Part shown: piece by piece, positions 24,680 to 33,811 of the stretch
Numbering within the stretch: the first letter of the stretch is position 1
How the letters are laid out: the number at the start of each line of letters is the position of its first letter
Source: Chromera velia
Lineage: Eukaryota; Sar; Chromeraceae
NCBI GenBank assembly: GCA_018398765.1
Contig: JAHBMJ010001069.1
Coordinates: 2,501 to 36,311 of the forward strand
Reading direction: 5' to 3'
DNA: 33,811 nt
Made by a program: the position numbers and the translations under genes
The notes under the pieces: model-generated
Databases searched by the model: none
Told to the model about the DNA's origin: nothing
Seen by the model: the letters and a program-made list of their open reading frames with translations, nothing else

Positions 24680-26990
24680 CTTGACTCTGTACTTAATTGT
24701 GTGCTTTTCCGAAGGCCGTCAGCCATGAAGAACACCAACACCAACGACTTCGAGTAAGGCCCGCTGTAGCCACGTTGCAGACCAATTTGTTCTTTCCACC
24801 GCAAGTTGGGTACGTTGAGTAACAGTTGTAACGAGTGCTAAGCTTGACTCCGTGAATTCGAAGCCGTGTACGAAACGTATACAAAGCGAAACATTCAGCC
24901 CATGCATGCATGCAGAAAGCGCGCGCACGAAGCCGGTTGGGGACGCGGTGCATGGAAGTCTTCGTTGCATGGACATTGATGCAGCGCCCCGCCATGCAAG
25001 CGAGGGGCCTAGCTCCTTTTCGCACCATGCAGTCACAATTAACGACTCTTGACCGTGAATCATCATTCCCGGGCCATTGGCAATTCAAAGGCCCTCAAGA
25101 TATGTCCTGTTCTCTGATACCGAGTATATACTAGCGCTGTATAGTAACAATCTTTTCAATGGACAACAATTCTATGTTTTATCATAATTCATTCAATTTC
25201 ATTGAAATGGTTTGAAAAAGTATCTTTCGTTCCAATTTTCATATCCTTTTCATATGTTAAGCAATCGTGTCTCCCTTGAAAAGTCACCCAACTACATCCA
25301 ACTTTCTTTGTCTTCAACAATGCCCATTCCAGTTCTTCACAGCATTTCTCGATTGTTTGTATGACGTGTTCTCACTTTTTACTTTTCTGCACTGAATCTA
25401 TAACACTCCCTCCTTGTATCACGTTCTCACTGAATTTCTCAGCACCTCAATCTTTCCCTATAAGAATGATGATCAAGAGTTTTGTTCCCTATATAAAAAA
25501 CCTTCAAAATTGCATGAAATTAATAGAATTTCATTATTATGCATGTTATTTGATTATTTAATGTTTATTAAATTATAATTACGGTAAAAACTCAGTAAAT
25601 TCAATGTTAAATAAGAAAATATGGGGGAAGATTGAATAAAATATATTAATCTACAAAAGAAACTTTTACTGAATTAAATTCACTGTGAATTTAAATTGTC
25701 TTAAAACTACTGAGAACCTGCGAGTATTCAAGTCTAGGTTCAAGTTGCTCTTGTAATCATATCTGCAGATATTTTTTCTGAACAACTTAACTGTTATTGT
25801 CCCCTTATTGATCATATTGAATGCGAATGTTCGCTCGAACGAAGTGGAACAAAGTCATCGAATAGTACGTTTAAATGGTGGAACCCATAGGGTTGGATTC
25901 AGCTGTACAATAATCCCTCCGATCATGAGAGAGGAGTTGTGTGCACGAGAAGTATGGGACCACTGTGGGTACGAAGAAGCACACAAAAACATGAATGGCA
26001 TTCACGTATGCATATTTCAAGCTGGTGCACATTCAAAGCGACACAGAAAGAGAGTTGGAGGCTAGCTATGACCAGGGAGTAGGAAGGAGACATCAATTAA
26101 TTGAGCATACAACGATGAGACCACACTGTCAGTCACACGGTGTTCCTTACTTCATGCCAACGAGATCGAATGATGGAAGAATGGGCGGCTTGTTCTTTGG
26201 TCAGACGAAAACAGGGTGGTGGACGGAAACCAGTTGTCTTTGCACCTTCATTCCTCCCCCCCCCTTCACAAAAGCTTTTGGGCTTCTTGCAGGTGAAATG
26301 GAAAGAGAACGAACGAACGAACGAAAGGGTGAATGAAAAACGGCTTTGTGCATGTACAAATATCATAGTGAAGGGTGGAATGCATAGTCGTCGCTGGTGG
26401 GGCGCACGCAGAGCATACAAAAAACGAGTCCGTAGATGAATGAATGAGTGGCTTCGTTGGCGGATGGAATTTGTGCAGCGATTCAGTGTTCTCTCATGAA
26501 TCCCTTCAAACAGGCAGAACGAAAAAAATATAGAACGAAAGAATGAGAAGAAAAGAAGAAGGAGCAGAAGAAGAAGGACGCAATTGAGAGAGAACACCTT
26601 CAACCACCTCCCCTCGTTGTGTGTCCCTCAAGGGGTGCACACAAGAAGCTTAGAATTCTGCATCCCCCGTTTCTTCTGTCCCCCCCTCCCCTTGACCCAA
26701 CCAAACCCTCTTCGGAATCCCCTTTTCCTCTCAATCATCCACAATCTCCCGCTCCCTCTGTCAATGCATCAAACTCCACAGGATCCTTTCTTTCCTTCCT
26801 TCTTTCGCTCACCCAATGCCCCCCTCTTTCTCTCCAACCACCCCCGTTTCCGCTGTCAAACAGTCCCAGAGACCCTCTCCTGCAACAACAACAACAACCA
26901 GTCACTTAACCAACCAGACAGAGACGAACAGACGCTGCCATCCTGACACCTTCAGAGCAAGGTCCAGAGACACGGCTTCTCTCTCTTCGC
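24680..26990. other. Intergenic region, partly very AT-rich
   Basis: About 2.3 kb between the 5' end of the kinase gene and the 3' end of the Lys/Glu-rich gene. Positions 25130-25800 are strongly AT-rich. A (GAAC)n run lies at about 26307-26324. Open frames such as 25808-26065 plus show no domain or splice context. The kinase promoter should lie just above 24679 on the minus strand. Confidence 0.45.
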
Positions 26991-29900
26991 CTACCTTCCC
27001 CCCTTCCCTGCCAGCAATGCCAACAAGCTCTTTTTCTTCTCTTCCGAAGACCCACTTTCGACTTTCCCCTCCTTCTTCTTCGACTTTGTCTTGTCATCTC
27101 TGCCGGAAGACCCAACTTTCCCCTTTCGTGAAGGGAAAGAGCCCGACCTAGAAGGAGGAGGAGAAGAGGCGAGTGGAGAGCCGGGCTTGATCATTCCTTG
27201 GAGGAACTGTGCGCCCTCAGGGGAAAGCGGCTTGGGTCTGTAGATGACCTGCCACTGGGACGTGGGCTTCGTCTTCGAGCCACTAACTGGAGGCGTGGGC
27301 TTGGGCTTGGCTGCTCTGTTCTTGGGGGGAGACGGTTTGGACTTTACAGGAGAAGATGGTGCTTTCCCTTTCTGCTTCTCTTTGCGAAGTGTTTCATCCT
27401 CAGCTTTTCCCTTTGAAAACAAACCCATGAAACCACTTGGTGCGGGGGGGGCCTTCTCTTTCGGGATTTCTTTCTTTCCCTTCTCCTTCTTGCCTTCCAC
27501 TTCGACAGGCATTTTAGGCAGAAGGGAAGAAAGGAAAGAGGGAGGAGAAGCTGCGGGAGGAGGAGGTGGCGGGGTCGGACGCGGCTTTTTCGGGATTCTG
27601 TCTAGTAACGCTGCTGAGTTTTTGCGAGTACTGCGAGACTGAGAAGACGGAGGAGTTTTTGAGGCTGTGGCTGTCTGACTTGTCCTTTGGGCCTCTCTTT
27701 GCTTCTGTAACTGTCTTTCTCTCTCTCTTCGGATTTCTCTACTCTTCTCAGCAACTTGTCTCATTTTCTTCTGCCTCTCTTTCTCTTCAGTTTCTTTCTT
27801 CAACTTCTTCTTCTTGTCCATCTCTTGGCCTGTCAATGAGGCCCAGAAAGAGGAATCGTTACGACCAAATTTGGTACCCGTCTCCTTGGGAGGAGACGGG
27901 GGTGGTGGCGTGGGTTTGTCCTTCCCTTCCTTTTGCGGCTTGGGGACTTCCTTCGGTTTCGAGGGTGCGGGTTTGGAGGGTTGTTTCTTCGGAGGGGGCC
28001 GCTTGGTCTCTTTTTTCTTCTGTGCAGCAACAGCAGAGAGCAGGGCACGGATATCTATGCTCTTTTTCACTTTCTTCTGTGGGGGGGGAGGGGAGGCCTT
28101 CTTCTTCGTCCTCGTGGTTTCTTTCGGGGGTGCTTTCTTCGTCTTCGCTGCTTGCTTTGGAGGTTGTTTCATCTTTTTTGGGTCCTTGGGGATGAGAGAG
28201 ATGAGCGCCTTGGCACGCTTCTCGCGCAGTGAGAGGGTTTTCTCTTCCTTCTTCGGCTTGGCTGGTGGGACGGAGAAGGGGAGGGACTGAAGAAGGTTTC
28301 CCAAAGGAAGAGACGGCTGTTCCTTCGGAGGCTTGACAATTTCCTTCTTCGGGGGTGGAGAGGATTTGAGCCCGACGGACCGGAAAAACTGATCGCACGC
28401 CTCTTTGGTCTCCTCTGATTTCACTGCATCCAGAATGATCTCGACAGGCTTGAAGATCAAACTGATGATGGCATCTAGAGGATTGAACTCCGTCTCCTCA
28501 GGCTGGGGTTTGGGGGGCTCTACCTCTTTCTTTGTTGGAGCTTTTTCTTCTGAAGGCTTGGGCTTGAACCACCGGAGCAAGTCGTCAAACCAGACAACTT
28601 CGTCTTCTTGGGGTTTGGGCTCAGGAGGGGGGGCTGGTGGTGGTTGTTGGGAGGCCCTGATGTATCGTCGGTAGCCGGGGGGAACGGAGGACGCTCTCCA
28701 TAGAGATAAATCTGCTTGGACAGTTGGGGAATCGAGGTCCAGTGTGGCGGGGTAGGGGACAGAGGGGGGAGGTCGGAGTTCCTCTTCTTGCGCGATTTTC
28801 TGTGCTTCCTGTTCTTCTTGCTCTCGTTTTTCTGCGTCCACCTTCTCTTTTCGTTTCTGATCTTCTTCCTTTCTTTCTTTCTCTTTTTGCTCGGCTTCTT
28901 TCTTTTCTGCTTGTGCCTTTCCCTCTGCGTCCTTCCTTTCCTTTTCTTTCGGTTCTGCGTCCTTCCTTTCCTTTTCTTTCTGTTCTGCCTCCTTATTTTC
29001 CTTTTCTTTCTGTTCTGCCTCCTTCTTTTCTTTCTCTTTCTCTTTCTCTTCTACCTCCCTCTTTTGTTTCTCTTTCTGTTCTGCCTGCTTTTGCTTGTCG
29101 CTCAAATCTCCTTCCTTCTTTTCCTGCTCCCTCTTCTCTGCTTCCTGCTTCTCCTTTTCTTTCTTTTCTGCTTCTTTCTTCTCCTTCTCTTTCCTTTCTG
29201 CTTCTATCTTGTCCTTTTCTTTCTTTTCCTGCTCCCTCTTCTCTGCTTCCTGCTTCTCCTTTTCTTTCTTTTCTGCTTCTTTCTTCTCCTTCTCTTTCCT
29301 TTCTGCTTCTATCTTGTCCTTTTCTTTCTTTTCCGCTTCTTTCTTTGCTTTCTCCTTCTTTTCTGCCTCTTTCTTGTCCTTCTCTTTCTTTTCCGCTTCT
29401 TTCTTTTCTTTCTCCTTCTTTTCTGCCTCTTTCTTGTCCTTTTCTTTCTTTTCTGCTTCTTTCTTTGCTTTCTCCTTCTTTTCTGCCTCTTTCTTGTCCT
29501 TCTCTTTCTTTTCCGCTTCTTTCTTTTCTTTCTCCTTCCTTTCTGCTTCTAATTTCCTCTTTCTTTCCTCGGCATCTTTCTTTGTCCTCTTCTCCTCCTC
29601 CACCCGCCTCCTCTCTCTCTCCCTGTCCCTCTGTTTTTCGCTCTCGTCAGTGACCGTCGCCACGCCGGAATCTGAACCTGCAGTCAGGCAGTCATTGAAT
29701 CAGTCAGTCATTGGGTGAGTCCGTCGTTCAGTCAATCAGCCAATTATCGCTCAGTTCACTTTTCCCTTTTGTAGCACACATTCTATGCTGTGACAAAGCC
29801 ACGAGGAGTCAACAGACTTGGATCCTGTCATCGAGCGCTCGATGAGACTCATTGCGCAAAAAAGGGTTCTTCTAAAAAAAGTCAAAAAGGGGAGACACAG

Positions 29901-30592
29901 AAGTCCTTCTGAACCCACAGAGAAAAGGCGAGGCAGACAGACAGTCAGGCGCTGGCTAAACCAGACAGGCAGGTAGAGAGAGACAATGCAAGGAAAAGGA
30001 AAAGGCACTGAAACTCACTCTGCTGGTCCCTCCTCAGTGCGGCATCAATGCGGTCCAAAGTGTCTGCCACCTGTAGAAGCGCCGCCGCTTCTCTGGCGAT
30101 TGGGAAGAGAAGTCTTCGAAGAGGGACAGGGGCTGCACTCAGCACGTTCACCCCAGTTCCGACGCCTATCCTGTACAGAGGTCCGACCACCGGCTTGCTG
30201 CCTCTTCCCAGCACATCCAGCAATGCAAGGACCTGCTCTATCTCCCTTTCCACACGCCGTCTCCTGGGTCCCCCTCCCACGGAGACGGCAGCATTTGAGA
30301 AGAGACGGCTGTTTCCGCCCCCCTTCCGTCTCTCCCACCTCCCAGAAGCTGACCGTGCCCCCTGCCCCCCGTCCCGTCTCCTCCCCCGACTCATAGAAGA
30401 GGACAAGGAGCCGAACAGAGGACTCCCCATCCCTCCGAACGGGCCCTCACCGAATCCCTCACACCCAGGCCAAAGAACAGAACACGCAAAAATGACCAAA
30501 ACTCGACAAGGCCACGACATCAAGAACAAGGAAGAACTCATGCACAGACTACAGAAGCAAGGAAGCAAAAGCCCCAAATACGGGGCGTCCAA
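26991..30592 (-). CDS. Lys/Glu-rich protein with 11-residue helical repeats and Pro/Lys-rich C-terminal half, two exons
   Basis: Proposed minus-strand exons are 30592-30019 and 29677-26991. The donor is GTGAGT, the acceptor CTGCAG, and the phase agrees, giving 1086 residues. The N-terminus is hydrophobic; a Met at 30541 would give a plausible signal peptide (MSSSLFLMSWPCRVLVIFAC). A basic/hydrophobic segment follows (VEREIEQVLALLDVLGRG, LLFPIAREAAALLQVADT). About residues 215-495 form an unbroken charged helix built on an 11-residue unit such as KKEAEKKEKDK, with a 35-residue block duplicated. The C-terminal half is Pro/Lys/Ser-rich with short conserved-looking islands (VVWFDDLLRWFKPK, NPLDAIISLIFKPVEIILDA). 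I do not recognise the family. A secreted or membrane-delivered structural or scaffold protein is a guess. The Leu/Phe-rich open frames on the opposite strand are shadows. Confidence 0.75.
28860..29560. repeat. 33-bp coding repeat array with a 105-bp tandem duplication
   Basis: On the plus strand this is a CT-rich array with 33-bp periodicity (11 codons on the minus strand). A 105-bp block (35 codons, beginning DKIEAERKEK and ending EQEKKEK) is present twice in tandem between about 29113 and 29322 with almost identical DNA, showing recent expansion. Confidence 0.85.
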
Positions 30593-31248
30593 GAAAAGAC
30601 CGACAAGCTTCCTTCACAGCTCGCTCGGCACTTCCCCCTCAGCCACCACTTCTTCAGACAGCAAATGCCTACGGGAAAATACAGACGGACAGCAGAACCT
30701 CCATCCCTCTGGCTGATCCAATCTCAAGCACGAGAGGTCAGCATCGTCTCTCGATTCCTCTCAAGAGGTGGCTCTCGGCATCGTGAGTTTCTCCTTCAGC
30801 AACGGAGCTCCTCTGTCCAACGGCTCTGAAGTTCATGGGGGAAGGTGACTCTTCCACATGTGACTCTTCCGCTCCTTCGAGGGACTGCCAAAATTTGAAA
30901 AGACGATTGCAGAGTCAATGCAGACTGGAAAATTAAAAGGAGACGGCAGAATTTCAGAGGCACAAACTTTCCAGGGCGCGGGTCCCAAGTGCCGCCACCG
31001 CTGACGGCTTCGCGGCCCCGAACGGCTGCAATTCAAAATTGCAAAACCGAAACTAATTTATGGAACAAATTCAAAAAGTGATTTTCTGTCTGTAAGACAA
31101 GTTCTCCGTTCTCTTGCCGCCAGCTAGGCCGCAACTGCTGTCACTGGGTTAGGTACTCGGTGTTTCAGTTTACCTTGAAGAGTGTGTATGGTCTGAAGGT
31201 GAATCCGAGTCGTGAAAGTCCGCAGGGCTGCTCGCTGATCGCTGGTGA
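30593..31248. promoter_or_regulatory. Divergent intergenic region between the Lys/Glu-rich gene and the repeat-protein gene
   Basis: About 650 bp lie between two head-to-head start codons, so the promoters of both genes probably fall here. A CTGACGGCTTCG-type GC-rich stretch lies near 31000. I cannot name a TATA box or factor site. Confidence 0.4.
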
Positions 31249-32694
31249 ATGAGACTGCGCAGAGTGTTTGTCTCTTTCGCTCTGTCATTTTTGTTCTCGT
31301 GCTTTCCGCTCTGGAGGCAACAATACGGCCCTCATGTGTGTGTCTCTTTTCCTCTATCTTTGAATCTGAACGGAAAGATGACGGCACAGCTTCTCGGAGA
31401 CGGCCTGATGGGCCAAAACAAGTGGCTGGGTGGATCTCTGGGAGGAGACGGCATTGTCTATGGCGTGCCCGGACATGCCAAGTCCGTCCTCCGCATTGAC
31501 CCCAAGACAATGGAAGTGTCCACTTTCGGTGGACCCTTTCACGGAAAATTCAAATGGCTCCGGGGGGTCACGGCTCGCAACGGAAACGTGTATGCCATTC
31601 CCTGTTACGCAGACACGATTTTAAAGATTGACACCCAGACCGGAGACGCCTCCACTTTCGGTGGTCCTTTTCCCGGTGAGTGGAAGTGGCACGGGGGCGT
31701 CCTGGGTCGGGACGGGTGCATCTATGGCATTCCCTGTAACCACGACCGGGTGCTGAAGGTCAACCCGGAGACGGAAGAGGTCGAGTTGATTGGTCCCTCT
31801 TTTGAGGGAAGGAATAAGTGGTACGGCGGTCTGCTGGCTGGAGACGGCTGCGTGTACGGCGTACCTGCAAACGCCAACGCGGTGCTGAAGATAAATCCCG
31901 AGACGCAGGAAGTAACCACGTTCGGAGAGCTGCCCGAGGGGGGGTGGAAGTGGCACGGCGGCGTTGTGGGACCAGACGGGAATGTGTATGGCATTCCGTC
32001 GAATTCCGATTTTGTCTTGAAGATTGATGTGTATCAGGGGACTGTCAAGGAGATAGGGGGCAGACTTGAAGGGGGTAGGCACAGAAGTGATGGGAAGTAC
32101 AAGTTCCTCGGGGGTGTTGTAGGGAGGGATGGGGCGATTTACGGCATGCCGGGGGATGCCGAGCAGGTCCTGCGCATTGACTGTTCCACGGAGACCGTCA
32201 GTGTCCACGGAGGCCCGTTTCTGGAGAGAATGAATAAGTGGCAAAACGGGTTTGTGGCGCCAGACGGCAACATTTACGGTATTCCTCTGAGACACCCCAG
32301 CGTCCTCAAGATCGTCACAGGCCCCTCCCCCCCTGCCATCCACTCTTCTGTGCAGAGAGGAGAAGTGGGATCGGCAGGCGTCCCTCTGACGTTGAGTCAA
32401 ACAACTACACACAGTGAGAAGGGGGGGTCTGGAGGACAGGATGGAGGGGTAGTTGTTTTATCAGACGCAGAGGGTCAAAAGGAGACAGCAGGTCCCTCCT
32501 CCTCCACTTTGGTAAATGGGGGTGAGTCGGTGTCAGCCGACCCTGTTGGCCGTTCGGAATCGTTCGTAGAGGTTTCTGTGGTGGGGGGACCCTTTCCCGG
32601 CATAGACCACTGGGAAGGGGGAGTGGTTGCTCCTGACGGTTCGCTCTTCTGTATGCCCTTGAGGGCGAAAAAGGTCCTCCGCATTGGTCCCTGA
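31249..32694 (+). CDS. Eight-repeat predicted beta-propeller protein, intronless
   Basis: The frame gives 481 residues from 31249. An alternative start at 31378 (MTAQLLGDGLMG) removes a possible signal peptide (MRLRRVFVSFALSFLFSCF). Eight repeats of about 45 residues follow the pattern K-W-x-G-G-V-x(3)-D-G-x-(I/V)-Y-G-(I/V)-P-x(5)-V-L-K-I-(D/N)-P-x-T-x-x-V-x-x-F-G, which fits four short strands per repeat. The last repeat stops after VLRIGP, and its missing fourth strand could be supplied by the N-terminal AQLLGDG segment, a propeller ring closure. An insert of about 80 Ser/Gly/Thr-rich residues (about 359-439) interrupts repeat seven. No catalytic motif is visible. A binding or scaffolding role is likely from fold class alone. 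NHL- or PQQ-type repeats are the nearest analogies, but the consensus matches neither exactly. Confidence 0.8.
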   Translation: MRLRRVFVSFALSFLFSCFPLWRQQYGPHVCVSFPLSLNLNGKMTAQLLGDGLMGQNKWLGGSLGGDGIVYGVPGHAKSVLRIDPKTMEVSTFGGPFHGKFKWLRGVTARNGNVYAIPCYADTILKIDTQTGDASTFGGPFPGEWKWHGGVLGRDGCIYGIPCNHDRVLKVNPETEEVELIGPSFEGRNKWYGGLLAGDGCVYGVPANANAVLKINPETQEVTTFGELPEGGWKWHGGVVGPDGNVYGIPSNSDFVLKIDVYQGTVKEIGGRLEGGRHRSDGKYKFLGGVVGRDGAIYGMPGDAEQVLRIDCSTETVSVHGGPFLERMNKWQNGFVAPDGNIYGIPLRHPSVLKIVTGPSPPAIHSSVQRGEVGSAGVPLTLSQTTTHSEKGGSGGQDGGVVVLSDAEGQKETAGPSSSTLVNGGESVSADPVGRSESFVEVSVVGGPFPGIDHWEGGVVAPDGSLFCMPLRAKKVLRIGP

Positions 32695-32976
32695 CTCCCT
32701 AGCTGACTCCCTGATCTAGTCCCTGAATTACTTTCTTAATTAGTCTTTCTAAAATGTAAGCACGTTTCTGTTCTCTGCTCTGACATGCATACATGACATT
32801 TTCCCAGTGCTGCATTGCATGCATGCACGAGAGAGTTGTCACTGGAGTTGTCACTGGCAGTTCCTGGAACCAGGTAATACAGTGGTGTCAATTCTAGGGG
32901 TAATTTTCAAAAAAAAAAAAAATGGTCATTTTCACTTTTTTGTTTTTTATTTTTTTTCTGATATCAAACTAAAAAA

Positions 32977-33007
<31 letters not shown>

Positions 33008-33811
33008 ATGTTCCGCCTTAGGGCCTTCCCGCTATGTGTGGTTGATGTGTTACATGAATCAACAAGTGTTGTTTAAGTGTTGTTATATTATTGTTTCTTT
33101 GTTATGAATGAATGAATGACTATAGCCGTCGGAGCCTAGCTCCTGGCAGTCCATGTTCATGCAAGTCTTGTTCAAGATCCTAGCTCTACTTCAAGAGACG
33201 GTAGGCTGAAGTAAGACTTCAACGGCGAAGCTGATTTGGAATCAAAGGAACAAGCAAGAAACAACAAGTTGGAGAGTGTTGAGCGAACTGATTCAAGTGA
33301 GTAAAAAGAAATACAAAGCTCTCAAATAATTTTTATAGCGCTTTCGGGGTCTGCCTTCAAGCCATCCCACAACCATTTCCTCGCCTCTTTCTCTCCCGGC
33401 TAGGCGTAGGCCATTAAAAAAAAAAAAAAACTCTTAAAAAAAAAATGAAAAAACCCTCGAATAAAATTTATTTACAAAAATACCCCCCCTGCAAAAACTA
33501 AAAGAGGCTCAAACAATTTAAGACCGGTTTTGGGGGGGCATTGACTTAAAGTTTGTTTCTAGTGTCTGGCCTATACATCTTTCATCTCTTCCTTCTGTCC
33601 TGGTTACTGCTCTCACTACTAGCTTTCTCTCTCATGCGACCTCATACTTGACGTTCTTCCATCTGAATGCCTTCTTCGGCATTTACTAAGTTTTGAGCTT
33701 CTAAAACCCCAACGAGTTTTTTTAAAATGCTTACACTTTCTATGTTTCTCGCGTAGTATTGTGAGGCGAGGCACGGGGCCGGCCAACCCCGGGCTGAGCC
33801 GAACTGGCGCG
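32695..33811. other. Intergenic DNA with simple and dispersed repeats
   Basis: This holds a (GATT)n tract at 32981-33006, a (GAAT)n run near 33104-33118, the second copy of a dispersed repeat, A-runs at 33416-33450 and a GC-rich end after 33760. No coding region is supported. Confidence 0.5.
33121..33240 (+). repeat. Dispersed repeat, copy 2
   Basis: Matches 11531-11650 in the same orientation: core GGAGCCTAGCTCCTGGCAGT, then AGTCTTG, CTAGCT, AGAGACGGTAG and GATTTGG in order. In this copy a GAAT tetranucleotide run lies directly upstream. Confidence 0.65.

Noticed and set aside
25808..26065. 85-codon plus-strand frame
   Set aside because: No domain, no splice partners and AT-rich flanks; insufficient support as a gene.
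26133..26603. 156-codon minus-strand frame rich in Leu/Phe
   Set aside because: Driven by simple repeats (GAAC and GAAG runs) on the other strand; no domain.
28716..29718. Long Leu/Phe-rich and Ser/Phe-rich plus-strand frames that look like membrane proteins
   Set aside because: They are antisense readings of the Lys/Glu repeat codons; the minus-strand frame has a consistent splice junction and a longer coherent protein.

Overview
The window looks like nuclear DNA of a unicellular eukaryote. Genes are split by GT-AG introns of about 160-560 bp, dinucleotide microsatellites lie inside introns, and a decayed LTR retrotransposon, a foldback element and a minisatellite fill the spaces between genes. 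A JMJD7-type JmjC enzyme, an SLC6-type transporter and a membrane-bound hybrid histidine kinase together point to an algal or alveolate protist. A chromerid such as Chromera velia would fit, but that is inference, not an identification. One N base at 23455 shows this is draft assembly.

Layout. (1) 726-4562, plus strand: a seven-exon JMJD7-like JmjC oxygenase gene. I rebuilt it by matching splice phase to conserved blocks. (2) 6024-9557, minus strand, convergent with the first: a three-exon SLC6/neurotransmitter:sodium symporter-like gene with a cytoplasmic tail of about 350 residues. (3) 9558-21605: about 12 kb without an intact gene. It holds a truncated protein-kinase N-lobe fragment (10359-10586) and a gag-only LTR retrotransposon (11984-15854) with LTRs, PBS, PPT and a CCCTC target duplication. 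A 638-bp foldback element (14562-15199) sits inside the retrotransposon. Further on are palindromic repeats, a possible aspartic-protease remnant (about 18070-18264) and a 54-bp-unit minisatellite (about 20148-20690). (4) 21606-24679, minus strand: a multi-exon hybrid histidine kinase (membrane segments, HisKA, HATPase, receiver) with an unresolved frame change between HATPase and receiver. (5) 24680-26990: intergenic, partly very AT-rich. (6) 26991-30592, minus strand: a two-exon gene for a Lys/Glu-rich protein with a long 11-residue repeat helix and Pro/Lys-rich C-terminal half. (7) 31249-32694, plus strand, divergent from gene 6: an intronless protein of eight similar repeats, probably a beta-propeller. 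(8) 32695-33811: repeat-bearing intergenic DNA.

The genes do not form an operon or an obvious pathway. The most informative signals are the transition-dominated, CpG-focused decay of the retrotransposon, with four in-frame stops that are all TAG; the frequent GTC-type splice donors; the large insert between the JmjC metal ligands; the repeat architecture of genes 6 and 7; and the frame break in the hybrid kinase. I found no convincing wholly new multi-gene system.
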